32,098 nt of DNA from positions 1 through 32,098 of the forward strand of contig JBEIDK010000025.1 of NCBI GenBank assembly GCA_040383485.1. Reading direction: 5' to 3'. Below the pieces are notes generated by a model. That model made no database searches. It had not been told where the DNA came from and worked only from the letters and a program-made list of their open reading frames with translations. Source of the stretch: JBEIDK01 sp040383485 (GTDB taxonomy: Bacteria; Bacteroidota; Bacteroidia; UBA4408). Shown here piece after piece: positions 23,148-30,939 of the stretch. Both the position numbers and the translations under genes were made by a program. Numbering within the stretch: the first letter of the stretch is position 1; the number at the start of each line of letters is the position of its first letter.

Positions 23148-23948
23148 TTAATTTTGAAATAAATCATTATTTAAATTCTCTTTTTTCAGTTTAGTTGTTT
23201 TTCCTTTTAATGAAAAATGGTATCTTATTAAGAAGGAAATATTCAAATTATCGCCAATAATTGAGTAAGTGGTATAATTTGAATTACTATTGGACGATGT
23301 AATATTGACGTTATTAATAATATCTTTTGACGTACTCAATACTGTTGTGTTGTCTTTAGAGTAATTAAAATAAATTGATTGAGATAATTCACTACCTATA
23401 CTAATTTTTCTGTTTAAATTATAATTTAAAGAGATAAATAGTCCAGAATGTAGTTCATAATATCTCATGAACCCTTTTATTTCCGTAGCATTATATTGAG
23501 TATAAACTCCATTTTCAAATTTTTTTAATTCATTAATACTTTTAGTTAAGTTTAATTTGTAAATTCCAAAATTAGCTCCGCAATAAAAGTCGAATTTTTG
23601 GTAGGTGAGTTTTTTGCCTAAAGAAAAGTTAGCACCATATTTATTGAAATTTTTTTCATTTGAATTATATATAGAGTCGGTATTTATTTTTCGAAAATCA
23701 ACTATTGAAGAAGTTCTGGTAAAATATGAGATGCCATATCTAACAAAATTATTATTATTCAAATCCTCTTGAAAAAACATTGAATAATTTATATCTTTTG
23801 AATTTGTTATTCTTTTTGAATTATTTAAGGTGTCAATTCTAGTTGCATTTTGCGAATTTAAATCAGATAGTTTAATACCAATAAAGTTATCTTGTGCCAG
23901 TATAATTTGGTTAACATTTAAAATTATAAAAGATAAAATGTATTTCAT
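23148..23948 (-). CDS. Putative outer-membrane beta-barrel, paralogue 1
   Basis: A 266-aa protein with a signal peptide (MKYILSFIILNVNQIILAQ). Predicted strands include NFVRYGISYFTRTSS, KYGANFSLGKKLTYQKFDFY, LHSGLFISLNYNLNRKISIG and LNISFLIRYHFSLKGKT, followed by a polar tail of ~18 residues. It appears to be a tandem paralogue of the next gene, with which it shares strand order and the last barrel strand. The composition is heavily skewed to Asn/Ser/Lys/Ile, as expected for fast-evolving AT-rich surface loops. It lies between a terminator-like hairpin (23961-24005) and its paralogue. The specific role cannot be told. Confidence 0.7.
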   Translation of the reverse strand: MKYILSFIILNVNQIILAQDNFIGIKLSDLNSQNATRIDTLNNSKRITNSKDINYSMFFQEDLNNNNFVRYGISYFTRTSSIVDFRKINTDSIYNSNEKNFNKYGANFSLGKKLTYQKFDFYCGANFGIYKLNLTKSINELKKFENGVYTQYNATEIKGFMRYYELHSGLFISLNYNLNRKISIGSELSQSIYFNYSKDNTTVLSTSKDIINNVNITSSNSNSNYTTYSIIGDNLNISFLIRYHFSLKGKTTKLKKENLNNDLFQN

Positions 23949-23960
23949 ATATTTTATTTA

Positions 23961-24005
23961 ATAAAACAACAAGTAATTAGCATAATTAATTACTTGTTGT
24001 TTTAT
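23961..24005 (-). terminator. Long hairpin after lamin-tail cargo gene
   Basis: A perfect 19-bp stem (23961-23979 with 23987-24005; core AACAACAAGTAATTA) with a 7-base loop, 4 bp after the stop at 24010. It is AT-rich, and on the minus strand the descending arm ends in TTTTAT. It can terminate the cargo transcript or reduce flow into the beta-barrel genes, whose first ATG is only 12 bp further on. Confidence 0.7.
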
Positions 24006-24009
24006 ACAG

Positions 24010-25416
24010 CTAGTTTATTATAATTGTCTTTTTAACTAAAGATTTATCTGTAGTAATTGTAAGTAAATAGATTCCTTTGCTTAAATTAGAAACATTAATA
24101 TAATCTTGATATTTTGATTCATTTACTATTTCTTCTCCAATCGAATTAAATATTGAATACTTCTTAATAATTACATTATTGTTAAATTTAAGATTTATTT
24201 TATCTCCAATTGGATTTGGATAGGTAGTAATTTCTTCTTCTTTATTTTCATCCAACTTAGTAACTAAACCTCCTATATGGTATGCGAAGCATTGCTGATT
24301 ATTAGGAATTGTTCCATTAGGTGGGTTATCAAATCTTATAACATAGGCAGTTTCTGGGCTTGTATTTGCACCACCTGTCACTGTATATTTTATTGTTATT
24401 GGACTTAGATAATTTACATTATCAAAATCCACGGAAAAAGAAGAGCCTGATGAATTTTGACTAAAATTAGAATATGGAGTTTGGTTATTATTAACAATTA
24501 TTGGATCCCATGTTATAGTGCTTGAATTACAATTTGAATATGTACCAGATGCTAAATTAATACAAGGATACATTGGATAATCATAATGCACATCCATTCC
24601 ATATTGAAAGAGTCCATATTGTAAATTATTGGCAGATGTGTTGATTATAAAGCCAAGTACATCACCTTGATTAACATAGAATTCTTGGCCTGTTAATGGT
24701 ATGTATGTATTCGCTGATGTCCAAACTACAGCCTGAATAGTATAGTAAACGGTTTGTGCATCACTACATACATTATTAAATATGCCTAAATCATTTATGT
24801 CGCCATTTTGGGCAAGCTCCCATTTATTTGCGGGAGATGTGAAGTTAGGGTCTCCAGAAGATTCAGAATACTTTCTGCGTGCTGTTAGATTTTTAAATGA
24901 TGTTAAATCTAAATTTAAACTATTCAAGTAATTTATTGGATCAGCAATTGCTGCCGCAAGATTAATCACGTCGGCTTGTGTTAAGTTTATCTGACCTATC
25001 CGGTCAAGTATCCCATTTGCTCCCCAAAATTCAATTCTAGACTTTTCTTGAAAATTCAAATCAGAACTTAGCAAATCAGAAATTGCTGTTAGAGGCATAT
25101 CAGATCCTGAAAAGCTTACAATAAATTTACCTTTTGGTTGTATTAAACCACTTAAGTTAATTGAAACGAATGAGCCATTAGTACTGAATAGTTTTATTGA
25201 GTAACCATTTAAATCTAGGACAGTCACTTTAGGATTAAATATTTCTATAGCGTAACTATTGTCAATAGGACTTAAACCTGTAATTGAAATTAGATCTTTT
25301 GCATATACAATTTCAGAAATAAACGGTTCTGTGCAACCATTAGACTGAGAATACATTTTTGAATTTAAGATTACAAAAAGACAAAAGATTAATGATAAGT
25401 AACTTTTTATTTTCAT
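24010..25416 (-). CDS. Lamin-tail-like T9SS cargo protein
   Basis: A 468-aa exported protein. A signal peptide covers residues 1-23 (ends ...NSKMYSQ). Residues about 28-140 look like a bacterial lamin-tail domain: FISEIVYAKDLISITG, SYAIEIFNPKVTVLDLNGYS, and a final RIEFWGANGILDRIGQ. The middle part (about 215-375) is beta-rich, with polar, cysteine-containing loops (C-I-N-L and YSNCNSS), and is not assigned. Residues about 395-468 are a T9SS type A sorting domain: TYPNPIGDKINLKF, KKYSIFNSIGEEIV, LSKGIYLLTI and KKTIIIN. It should be displayed or secreted. It heads the leftward block of barrel genes; the orphan response regulator lies 450 bp upstream on the same strand. Confidence 0.8.
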   Translation of the reverse strand: MKIKSYLSLIFCLFVILNSKMYSQSNGCTEPFISEIVYAKDLISITGLSPIDNSYAIEIFNPKVTVLDLNGYSIKLFSTNGSFVSINLSGLIQPKGKFIVSFSGSDMPLTAISDLLSSDLNFQEKSRIEFWGANGILDRIGQINLTQADVINLAAAIADPINYLNSLNLDLTSFKNLTARRKYSESSGDPNFTSPANKWELAQNGDINDLGIFNNVCSDAQTVYYTIQAVVWTSANTYIPLTGQEFYVNQGDVLGFIINTSANNLQYGLFQYGMDVHYDYPMYPCINLASGTYSNCNSSTITWDPIIVNNNQTPYSNFSQNSSGSSFSVDFDNVNYLSPITIKYTVTGGANTSPETAYVIRFDNPPNGTIPNNQQCFAYHIGGLVTKLDENKEEEITTYPNPIGDKINLKFNNNVIIKKYSIFNSIGEEIVNESKYQDYINVSNLSKGIYLLTITTDKSLVKKTIIIN

Positions 25417-25510
25417 TTTTTAAAATTTTCATATTTAACAAAATTGGTTTCCTTTGTATAGTTCATAGCCTTCCAAAGTTTTGAACATAAGCATGTTTTC
25501 GAATGTGCTC

Positions 25511-25556
25511 AAAAAAGTCCCAGTAAGAAACCTGATTTTTTGCTTGGGGCTTTTTT
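25511..25556. terminator. Terminator hairpin after response regulator gene
   Basis: AAAAAAGTCCCA (25511-25522) pairs with TGGGGCTTTTTT (25545-25556): 12 pairs, one of them G-U, with a 22-base loop. Both strands show a T-run on the exit side. It lies between the regulator stop and the lamin-tail cargo start, so it either ends the regulator transcript or acts as an attenuator for the cargo gene. A similar but weaker GTCCC...GGGCTTTTT pattern follows at about 25590-25619. Confidence 0.65.
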
Positions 25557-25779
25557 ATTGAGGTAACGTGATTACATAGGAAATGAATATGTCCCTACTC
25601 TTTTAACTATGGGCTTTTTGGGTTCTGCCATTTGTTTTTTCTTGTTTTTGTTACACAATAATAGTAAATAGATTTTGATAAGTCAACTATAAAAATTAAT
25701 CACAAGAATTCTAAGAATAAAAGTGAATAAGTTGTATCAATCGATTTTATTGGGATTTTTTGATAATAGTTAAATTTTT

Positions 25780-25808
25780 ACCCCCTTAAAATTTAGGGTA
25801 TACCCCCT
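25780..25808. promoter_or_regulatory. Operator-like ACCCCCT repeats
   Basis: ACCCCCT occurs at 25780-25786 and 25802-25808, 22 bp apart (about two helical turns), with an inverted AGGGT between them that forms the 10-bp palindrome GGGTATACCC (25796-25805). GC tracts stand out sharply from the AT-rich gap, which suggests a protein-binding site, possibly for the adjacent LuxR-type regulator. No function is proven. The rest of the 450-bp gap (25417-25868) holds hairpins but no ORF I can support. Confidence 0.4.
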
Positions 25809-25868
25809 ATAAAAATCGGGTGTTTTCGAAAATTGATATTCATAGTTATCCATTCGTTTATTTATCCT

Positions 25869-26522
25869 TTATAATTTTCTAAACCAATCCCTAACCGCCT
25901 GATGTGTTTTTAAATCGTTTCGGCTAACAATATTAAACTTTTCAAATAAATTATGGATATGTTTCTCCACTGAACCAATAGTAATATTTAATTCATTTGC
26001 TATTTCTGTGTTTTTATAATTACTACAAATGTATTTGAGAACAATTAATTGTGTTGAGGTAAGTCGGTAATCTTCAATTGACTTATTTGGTGTTTTTTTC
26101 TCTTTCCATAAACCCTTCTCTTCAAGATAGTTAATAATGTTTTCTTCAAAATAATATTCATTATTTAAAACCGATTCAATGGCTGATTTATAAACTTTAG
26201 GTTTCGAGCCTTTTTGAATAAAACCAACTATTCCGATTTTTTTCATTGTAAAATAATTTTCAAACGTTTGAAACAACGAAGTGCATATAATTTTAATACT
26301 AGGGAATTTTTTTAGAACCTCAGTTGCAGTTTCTAAACCATTTTTATTTGGCATGGCCACATCCATCACAATCACTGATATATGATGCATGCTTGTAATT
26401 TCAATTACTTCAATACCATCATGAGCAATAAAAATTTCATTCGTTTTTATATTACTTGCAATAATTTTAGCAATAGAATTACAAATATCTTTTTCATCGT
26501 CGGCAACAATAATATTTATCAT
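25869..26522 (-). CDS. LuxR/NarL-type response regulator (orphan)
   Basis: A 217-aa two-component regulator. The receiver domain covers about 1-120: acidic pair D8/D9 in IIVADDEKD, phospho-acceptor D54 in IVMDVAMPNKNG, switch T81 in IICTSLF, and K104 in GFIQKGSKPK. The C-terminal LuxR-type helix-turn-helix (about 150-210) reads YRLTSTQLIVLKYICSNYKN, then TEIANELNITIGSVEKHIHN and LFEKFNIVSRNDL. All phosphotransfer residues are present, yet no histidine kinase is in the window. The position directly upstream of the T9SS/barrel block suggests, but does not show, that it controls it. Confidence 0.92.
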   Translation of the reverse strand: MINIIVADDEKDICNSIAKIIASNIKTNEIFIAHDGIEVIEITSMHHISVIVMDVAMPNKNGLETATEVLKKFPSIKIICTSLFQTFENYFTMKKIGIVGFIQKGSKPKVYKSAIESVLNNEYYFEENIINYLEEKGLWKEKKTPNKSIEDYRLTSTQLIVLKYICSNYKNTEIANELNITIGSVEKHIHNLFEKFNIVSRNDLKTHQAVRDWFRKL

Positions 26523-26564
26523 AAATATGTTTTATTAAAACTATGTTTTAAATTTTTTGTAATT

Positions 26565-26572
26565 CAAATATA
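26565..26572 (-). promoter_or_regulatory. Candidate -7 box of response regulator
   Basis: TATATTTG on the minus strand fits TAnnTTTG and would give a leader of about 35 bases before ATG 26522. No -33 TTG is visible. Confidence 0.4.
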
Positions 26573-26654
26573 GTTTTTAGCTTTTAAAAATAGATTTAGT
26601 TAAACGCAATTAAATTGTTTTTATTGAATAAAATTAAATTAACTTCGAACTGTT

Positions 26655-27596
26655 ATGAAAGTGCTTTTTTTAGATACTACACATCAAAATCTACTAAATG
26701 GATTAATACATTTAGGCTTTGAATGTGATGAAGATTATAGCAGTAGTTACAATCAAATATTACAAAAAATAGACAATTACCAAGGTATCGTTATTCGAAG
26801 CAGATTTAAAATTGACCAGCCATTTATTAACGCTGCTAAACATTTAAAATTTATTGCTAGGGTAGGAGCAGGAATGGAAAATATTGATGTTGATTATGCA
26901 TGTTCGAAAGGACTAAAATGCTTGCATGCGCCCGAAGGTAATAGTACCGCAGTGGCAGAGCATGCACTAGGCTCATTGCTTTGCTTATTCAATAATATTA
27001 TTCGTGCTAATGAGCAAGTACATCAAAACACTTGGATTAGAGAGGGAAATAGAGGTATTGAGTTGGAAGGAAAAACAGTGGGAGTTATTGGATATGGAAA
27101 TATGGGAGAAGCTTTTGCCAAACGCTTGCAAGGCTTTGGTGTTACAGTTATATGTTACGATAAATACAAAAAAAATTATCTCAATAATACTTTTTGTATT
27201 GAAGTTGAGATGGCGGAAATTTTTAAATCAGCTGATATAATTAGCCTTCATATTCCTTATAATTCTGAGACACACTATTTGGTAAATGATCAATTTTTAA
27301 ATTCATTTTCCAAACCTATATATATCATCAACACAAGTCGTGGAAAGATTTTAAACACTCAAGATTTAGTAGAGGCAATTCACAATAAAAAAGTATTAGG
27401 TGCTTGCCTCGATGTTATTGAATACGAATCATTAAATTTTGAAAGTATTGGAGAACAAGAACCTATTGCTTTTTCAGATTTAAAGCAAATGAATAATGTA
27501 ATACTAACTCCACACATTGCTGGCTGGACGCATGAATCGAACCGAAAAATGGCTGATGTTTTGGTTGGGAAAATTAAAGCTTTGAAACTTTTATAG
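26655..27596 (+). CDS. D-2-hydroxyacid dehydrogenase (SerA-like)
   Basis: A 313-aa NAD(P)-dependent enzyme of the D-isomer-specific 2-hydroxyacid dehydrogenase family. It has the early ARVGAGMENID, the dinucleotide motif VIGYGNMG (G146-G151) with an acidic D169 after the second strand that favours NAD, and the catalytic set R229 (INTSRGKIL), E256 (LDVIEYE) and H287 (LTPHIAG). The short form lacks the ACT/regulatory tail of long SerA. A 3-phosphoglycerate dehydrogenase role (serine synthesis) is plausible, but other 2-oxoacid substrates cannot be excluded. It is divergent from the response regulator and convergent with the cystathionine enzyme gene, sharing a terminator with it. Confidence 0.88.
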   Translation: MKVLFLDTTHQNLLNGLIHLGFECDEDYSSSYNQILQKIDNYQGIVIRSRFKIDQPFINAAKHLKFIARVGAGMENIDVDYACSKGLKCLHAPEGNSTAVAEHALGSLLCLFNNIIRANEQVHQNTWIREGNRGIELEGKTVGVIGYGNMGEAFAKRLQGFGVTVICYDKYKKNYLNNTFCIEVEMAEIFKSADIISLHIPYNSETHYLVNDQFLNSFSKPIYIINTSRGKILNTQDLVEAIHNKKVLGACLDVIEYESLNFESIGEQEPIAFSDLKQMNNVILTPHIAGWTHESNRKMADVLVGKIKALKLL

Positions 27597-27607
27597 CGAC
27601 TCAACTT

Positions 27608-27652
27608 TAATAAAAAACCTCAAACAAATTTATTGTTTGAGGTTTTTTATTA
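27608..27652. terminator. Bidirectional terminator between convergent genes
   Basis: A perfect ~20-bp stem (27608-27627 with 27633-27652; core AACCTCAAACAA/TTGTTTGAGGTT) and a 5-base loop. Runs of A on the left and T on the right let it serve both the dehydrogenase gene and the convergent PLP-enzyme gene. Confidence 0.9.
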
Positions 27653-27666
27653 TTTATTAAAACATC

Positions 27667-28809
27667 TTATGCTAATGCAATTTTTAAATCTTCCAACAAA
27701 TCTTCAACATTTTCGATACCAACACTCAACCTTAACAAGTTATCTACCACACCAACTCTTTCTCTTTCTTCTTTTGGTATTGATGCATGTGTCATGGTTG
27801 CGGGATGATTTATCAATGACTCCACACCACCCAATGACTCGGCCAATGAAAATACTTTTAGGCTTTGCGCCACTTTGAATGCATCTTCTTTAGTACCTTT
27901 TATCACAATAGAAATCATTCCACCAAAATCACGCATTTGTTTTTTTGCTATGTCGTGGTTAGGATGGTCAGTAAATCCTGGCCAGTATATTTTTTCAACT
28001 TTTGGATGTGTACGTAAATATTCTGCAATTATTTTTCCATTGTAGCAATGGCGCTCCATGCGCACATGCAAAGTTTTTAATCCTCGAATCACCAAGAAAC
28101 TATCCATTGGCCCCGGTGTTGCACCACAAGAGTTGTGTATGAAGGCTAATTTCTCGTAAATGGAATCATCATTTAAACAGAGTGCGCCCATTACAACGTC
28201 GCTGTGCCCACCTAAATATTTTGTAACGCTGTGCATTACAATATCAGCACCCAAAGCCAAAGGGTTTTGCAAAAATGGAGATGCAAAAGTATTGTCGACT
28301 GCAATCATCAAATTGTTTTCTTTTGCAATTTTTGCTGCAGCTTCAATATCAATAATCTGCATTGTAGGATTGGTAGGTGTTTCAAGCCAAACCAACTTTG
28401 TGTTTTTGTTAATGTAATTTTTAATATTGTTTACATCTTTTAAATCAATAAAATGAAATTTTATACCAAAAGGTTCAAATATTTTTGTAAACATTCTGTA
28501 TGAACCACCATATAAATCATCACCAGTTATTACTTCATCACCAGGGCGCAATAGTTTAGCCACTGCATCTATGGCTCCCATTCCACTGCTAAAGCAAAGG
28601 CAATGTTTAGCATCTTCTAAAGCTGCAATATTTTTTTCGAGGGCTGTGCGTGTTGGATTTTTACCTCTGGCATATGCATATCCTTTGTGGTTACCTGGAC
28701 TTGCTTGCACGTAAGTTGATGTTTGATATATGGGAGTCATGATTGCTCCTGTGCTTGGGTCAGGCTCTTGACCTGCATGTATTGCTTTTGTGCCGAATCC
28801 GTATTTCAT
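27667..28809 (-). CDS. Cystathionine gamma-synthase/lyase family enzyme
   Basis: A 380-aa PLP enzyme of the Cys/Met metabolism family. It starts with FGTKAIHAGQEPDPSTGAIM and TPIYQTSTYVQASPG, has the cofactor-contact YARGKNPTR and CFSSGMGAIDA, and the Schiff-base lysine in MHSVTKYLGGHSD (K197). SLAESLGGVESLINHPATMTH and LLRLSVGIENVEDL close the domain. The family includes cystathionine gamma-synthase (O-acylhomoserine plus cysteine, towards methionine) and gamma-lyase (cystathionine to cysteine). Sequence alone does not separate them here; metB is the usual label for Bacteroidota members of this type. The ATG at 28809 gives the standard N-terminus. Confidence 0.93.
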   Translation of the reverse strand: MKYGFGTKAIHAGQEPDPSTGAIMTPIYQTSTYVQASPGNHKGYAYARGKNPTRTALEKNIAALEDAKHCLCFSSGMGAIDAVAKLLRPGDEVITGDDLYGGSYRMFTKIFEPFGIKFHFIDLKDVNNIKNYINKNTKLVWLETPTNPTMQIIDIEAAAKIAKENNLMIAVDNTFASPFLQNPLALGADIVMHSVTKYLGGHSDVVMGALCLNDDSIYEKLAFIHNSCGATPGPMDSFLVIRGLKTLHVRMERHCYNGKIIAEYLRTHPKVEKIYWPGFTDHPNHDIAKKQMRDFGGMISIVIKGTKEDAFKVAQSLKVFSLAESLGGVESLINHPATMTHASIPKEERERVGVVDNLLRLSVGIENVEDLLEDLKIALA

Positions 28810-28915
28810 CGTAATTAAAATTGATATTTATTTTTAGAGATTGCAATATTAAATAATTTTTCAAAGGCATTAGTTTTATTGAGAAATATAACTTGTACAA
28901 AAGATTCAGATGAAT

Positions 28916-29750
28916 TTAGCTAATTAAATGTGAACATAATTTAATTGCTTCCATTGCCTCCTTTACATCGTGTACTCTTAATATTTTTGAACCATTTAAA
29001 AGTGCATAGGTATTTAGTACTGTTGTACCGTTCAATGAATTTTCAGCACTCGTATCAAGTGATTTGTAAATCATGCCTTTTCTTGAAATACCAGTTAAAA
29101 TAGGATGGCCTAAAGATTTGAATACTTCCATGCTTTTTAATAACTCATAATTCTGTTCAGTAGTTTTAGCAAAACCGAATCCTAAATCAATAATAATATC
29201 ATGAACTCCTGCTTCTTTTAATAATGATATTTTTTCAGTAAAATACCTGTAAACTTCTCCCACTAAGTTTTCATAATCTGTCATACTTTGCATGGTTTGT
29301 GGCGTCCCTCTGCTATGCATCAAAATATAAGGTAATTTAAGTTGAGCAGCAGTTTCAAACATTTTGGTATCTATACCACCACCACTAATATCATTTATTA
29401 AATTAACCCCCTTCATCATAACAAGCTCTTACTACTTGGCTGTAAAATGTATCTATGGAAATAATTGCTTCAGGAAATTCTTTTCTAATAAATTTAAGAA
29501 TCGGTAATAATCTTTCTATTTCAATTTCTTTAGAAAGAAACTCCGCGCGAGGCCTTGTTGATTGTGCCCCAATATCTATAATTGTCGCCCCTTCATTTAG
29601 CATTTTAGCAACCTGAGCAATTACTTCATTTTCATTTCTAAATTTTCCGCCATCGTAAAAAGAATCGGGTGTTAAGTTTAAAATGCCCATTACAATCGGA
29701 TTTTCAAGACTTAATAGTTTTCCATTTATATTAATTGTTGAATATTTCAT
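28916..29750 (-). pseudogene. folP: Dihydropteroate synthase folP, frameshifted
   Basis: Two overlapping frames together make one complete dihydropteroate synthase (folate pathway: pterin pyrophosphate plus p-aminobenzoate). The upstream frame (start ATG 29750) holds MGILNLTPDSFYDGG, IIDIGAQSTRP and ISIDTF, then ends at RACYDEGG. The downstream frame resumes with GVNLINDISGGG, LMHSRGTPQTMQ, IDLGFGFAKTTEQN, GISRKG and the final RVHDV. The break falls in a run of five G (C on the plus strand, 29407-29411). Removing one G restores DEGVNLINDISGG and a full-length protein of about 277 residues with all motifs. It is either a homopolymer sequencing error, a phase-variable tract, or a true mutation; the first is most likely because the gene is usually essential. 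Confidence 0.9.
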
Positions 29751-29768
29751 ATCATCATTTTGAATAAA

Positions 29769-29776
29769 CAAAAATA
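29769..29776 (-). promoter_or_regulatory. -7 box of folP
   Basis: TATTTTTG on the minus strand, 19 bp before ATG 29750, matches TAnnTTTG and is identical to the box facing the other way at 29803-29810. It supports 29750 as the folP start, because the alternative TTG at 29771 lies inside the box. Confidence 0.55.
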
Positions 29777-29780
29777 CTAT

Positions 29781-29810
29781 GTTGCTGTTAAATGAATTGT
29801 TTTATTTTTG
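29781..29810 (+). promoter_or_regulatory. Promoter of PaaE-like reductase gene
   Basis: GTTG at 29781-29784 (-33) and TATTTTTG at 29803-29810 (-7) with an 18-bp spacer, followed by CGCC. The expected start of transcription near 29816 is upstream of ATG 29831 but downstream of ATG 29792, which fixes 29831 as the translation start. Confidence 0.65.
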
Positions 29811-29830
29811 CGCCACAATATTATACTAAT

Positions 29831-30898
29831 ATGTCAAAATTTTATTCTCTTGCTATTTCAGAAATTACTCAAGAAACGGCTGATTGTGTTTCTATAGCAT
29901 TTCATATTCCTAGCGACTTAAAAGATATTTTTTCTTACAAGCAAGGTCAATATATAACATTCAAGCTACTAGTTAATGGCGAAGATTTGCGTCGTTCATA
30001 TTCTGTATGCAGCAGCCCTGTTCTAAATGAAGATTTGCGCATTGCAGTAAAAAAAGTTGTAGGTGGCAAGGGTTCAATATTTCTGAATTCCAATTATAAA
30101 GTTGGCGACTCAATTGAGGTTATGCCTCCTATGGGTAACTTTCACTCAGAAATGAAATCAAGCAATAAGAAAAGCTATATTTTATTTGGAGGGGGAAGTG
30201 GAATAACTCCAATGCTTTCGATTATTAAAACTGTTTTGGTAAGTGAACCTGATAGTAAAATTATTTTATTATATGGCAATTTAAATGAGTCGGCAACAAT
30301 TTTTAAACAGCAATTGTCAGATTTAGAAACTGCTAATCCTGATAAACTTAAAGTGGTTCACGTTTTAGAGAAGCCAGAAAATTCAAATCATCCCGCTGAG
30401 TTAACAGGTATTATGAAGCCAGAAATGGTTGAAATGTTGATTAATAAATACACTACTTTTGGTGATAACGAATATTTTATTTGCGGCCCAACACCTATGA
30501 TGCAAAGTGTTGAAGGAACATTACAAAAACTTTTTGTGCCTAAACATCAAGTACATTTAGAATATTTTACAGCTCCTGTTGCTGCAGAAAATACTATATC
30601 TGTTGATTCAGCAGTAAATTGTACTGCTACAATAATACTAGATGGTGATACATTTACTGTAAACATTGCACCTGGTGAAAATGTATTGGATGCTGCTATA
30701 AATGCGGGACTTGATGCTCCTTATGCTTGTCAAGGAGGTTCATGCTGCACTTGTAGGGCTTTATTAACTGAAGGCAAGGTTGAAATGAAAGTAAACTACG
30801 CTTTACTTGACCAAGAAGTAAAAGAAGGCTTTGTGCTTACCTGTCAGTCTATTCCTCAAACGCAAACCATAACAGTAAATTATGATAAAGGAAGGTAA
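29831..30898 (+). CDS. PaaE-like flavin/2Fe-2S reductase
   Basis: A 355-aa electron-transfer protein. Residues about 1-100 are the FAD-binding ferredoxin-reductase domain (YKQGQYITFKL, then LRRSYSVCSSP). Residues about 108-240 are the NAD(P)-binding domain (YILFGGGSGITPMLSII, IICGPTPMM-like YFICGPTPMMQSV). The C-terminal ~90 residues are a plant-type 2Fe-2S ferredoxin with the four ligands in ACQGGSCCTCRA and VLTCQS. Domain order and length match the reductase of ring-1,2-phenylacetyl-CoA epoxidase (PaaE) and related oxygenase reductases. No paaABCD genes are present, so the partner oxygenase or desaturase is unknown. Start 29831 is set by the promoter. Confidence 0.88.
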   Translation: MSKFYSLAISEITQETADCVSIAFHIPSDLKDIFSYKQGQYITFKLLVNGEDLRRSYSVCSSPVLNEDLRIAVKKVVGGKGSIFLNSNYKVGDSIEVMPPMGNFHSEMKSSNKKSYILFGGGSGITPMLSIIKTVLVSEPDSKIILLYGNLNESATIFKQQLSDLETANPDKLKVVHVLEKPENSNHPAELTGIMKPEMVEMLINKYTTFGDNEYFICGPTPMMQSVEGTLQKLFVPKHQVHLEYFTAPVAAENTISVDSAVNCTATIILDGDTFTVNIAPGENVLDAAINAGLDAPYACQGGSCCTCRALLTEGKVEMKVNYALLDQEVKEGFVLTCQSIPQTQTITVNYDKGR

Positions 30899-30939
30899 TT
30901 TCCTTACCGAAAACGCGTAACTATAAAAACAAACCAAAG

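Noticed and set aside
29792..29830. Earlier ATG (29792) as the start of the PaaE-like reductase.
   Set aside because: The -7 box at 29803-29810 lies downstream of it, and the extra 13 residues (MNCFIFAPQYYTN) are not family-like.
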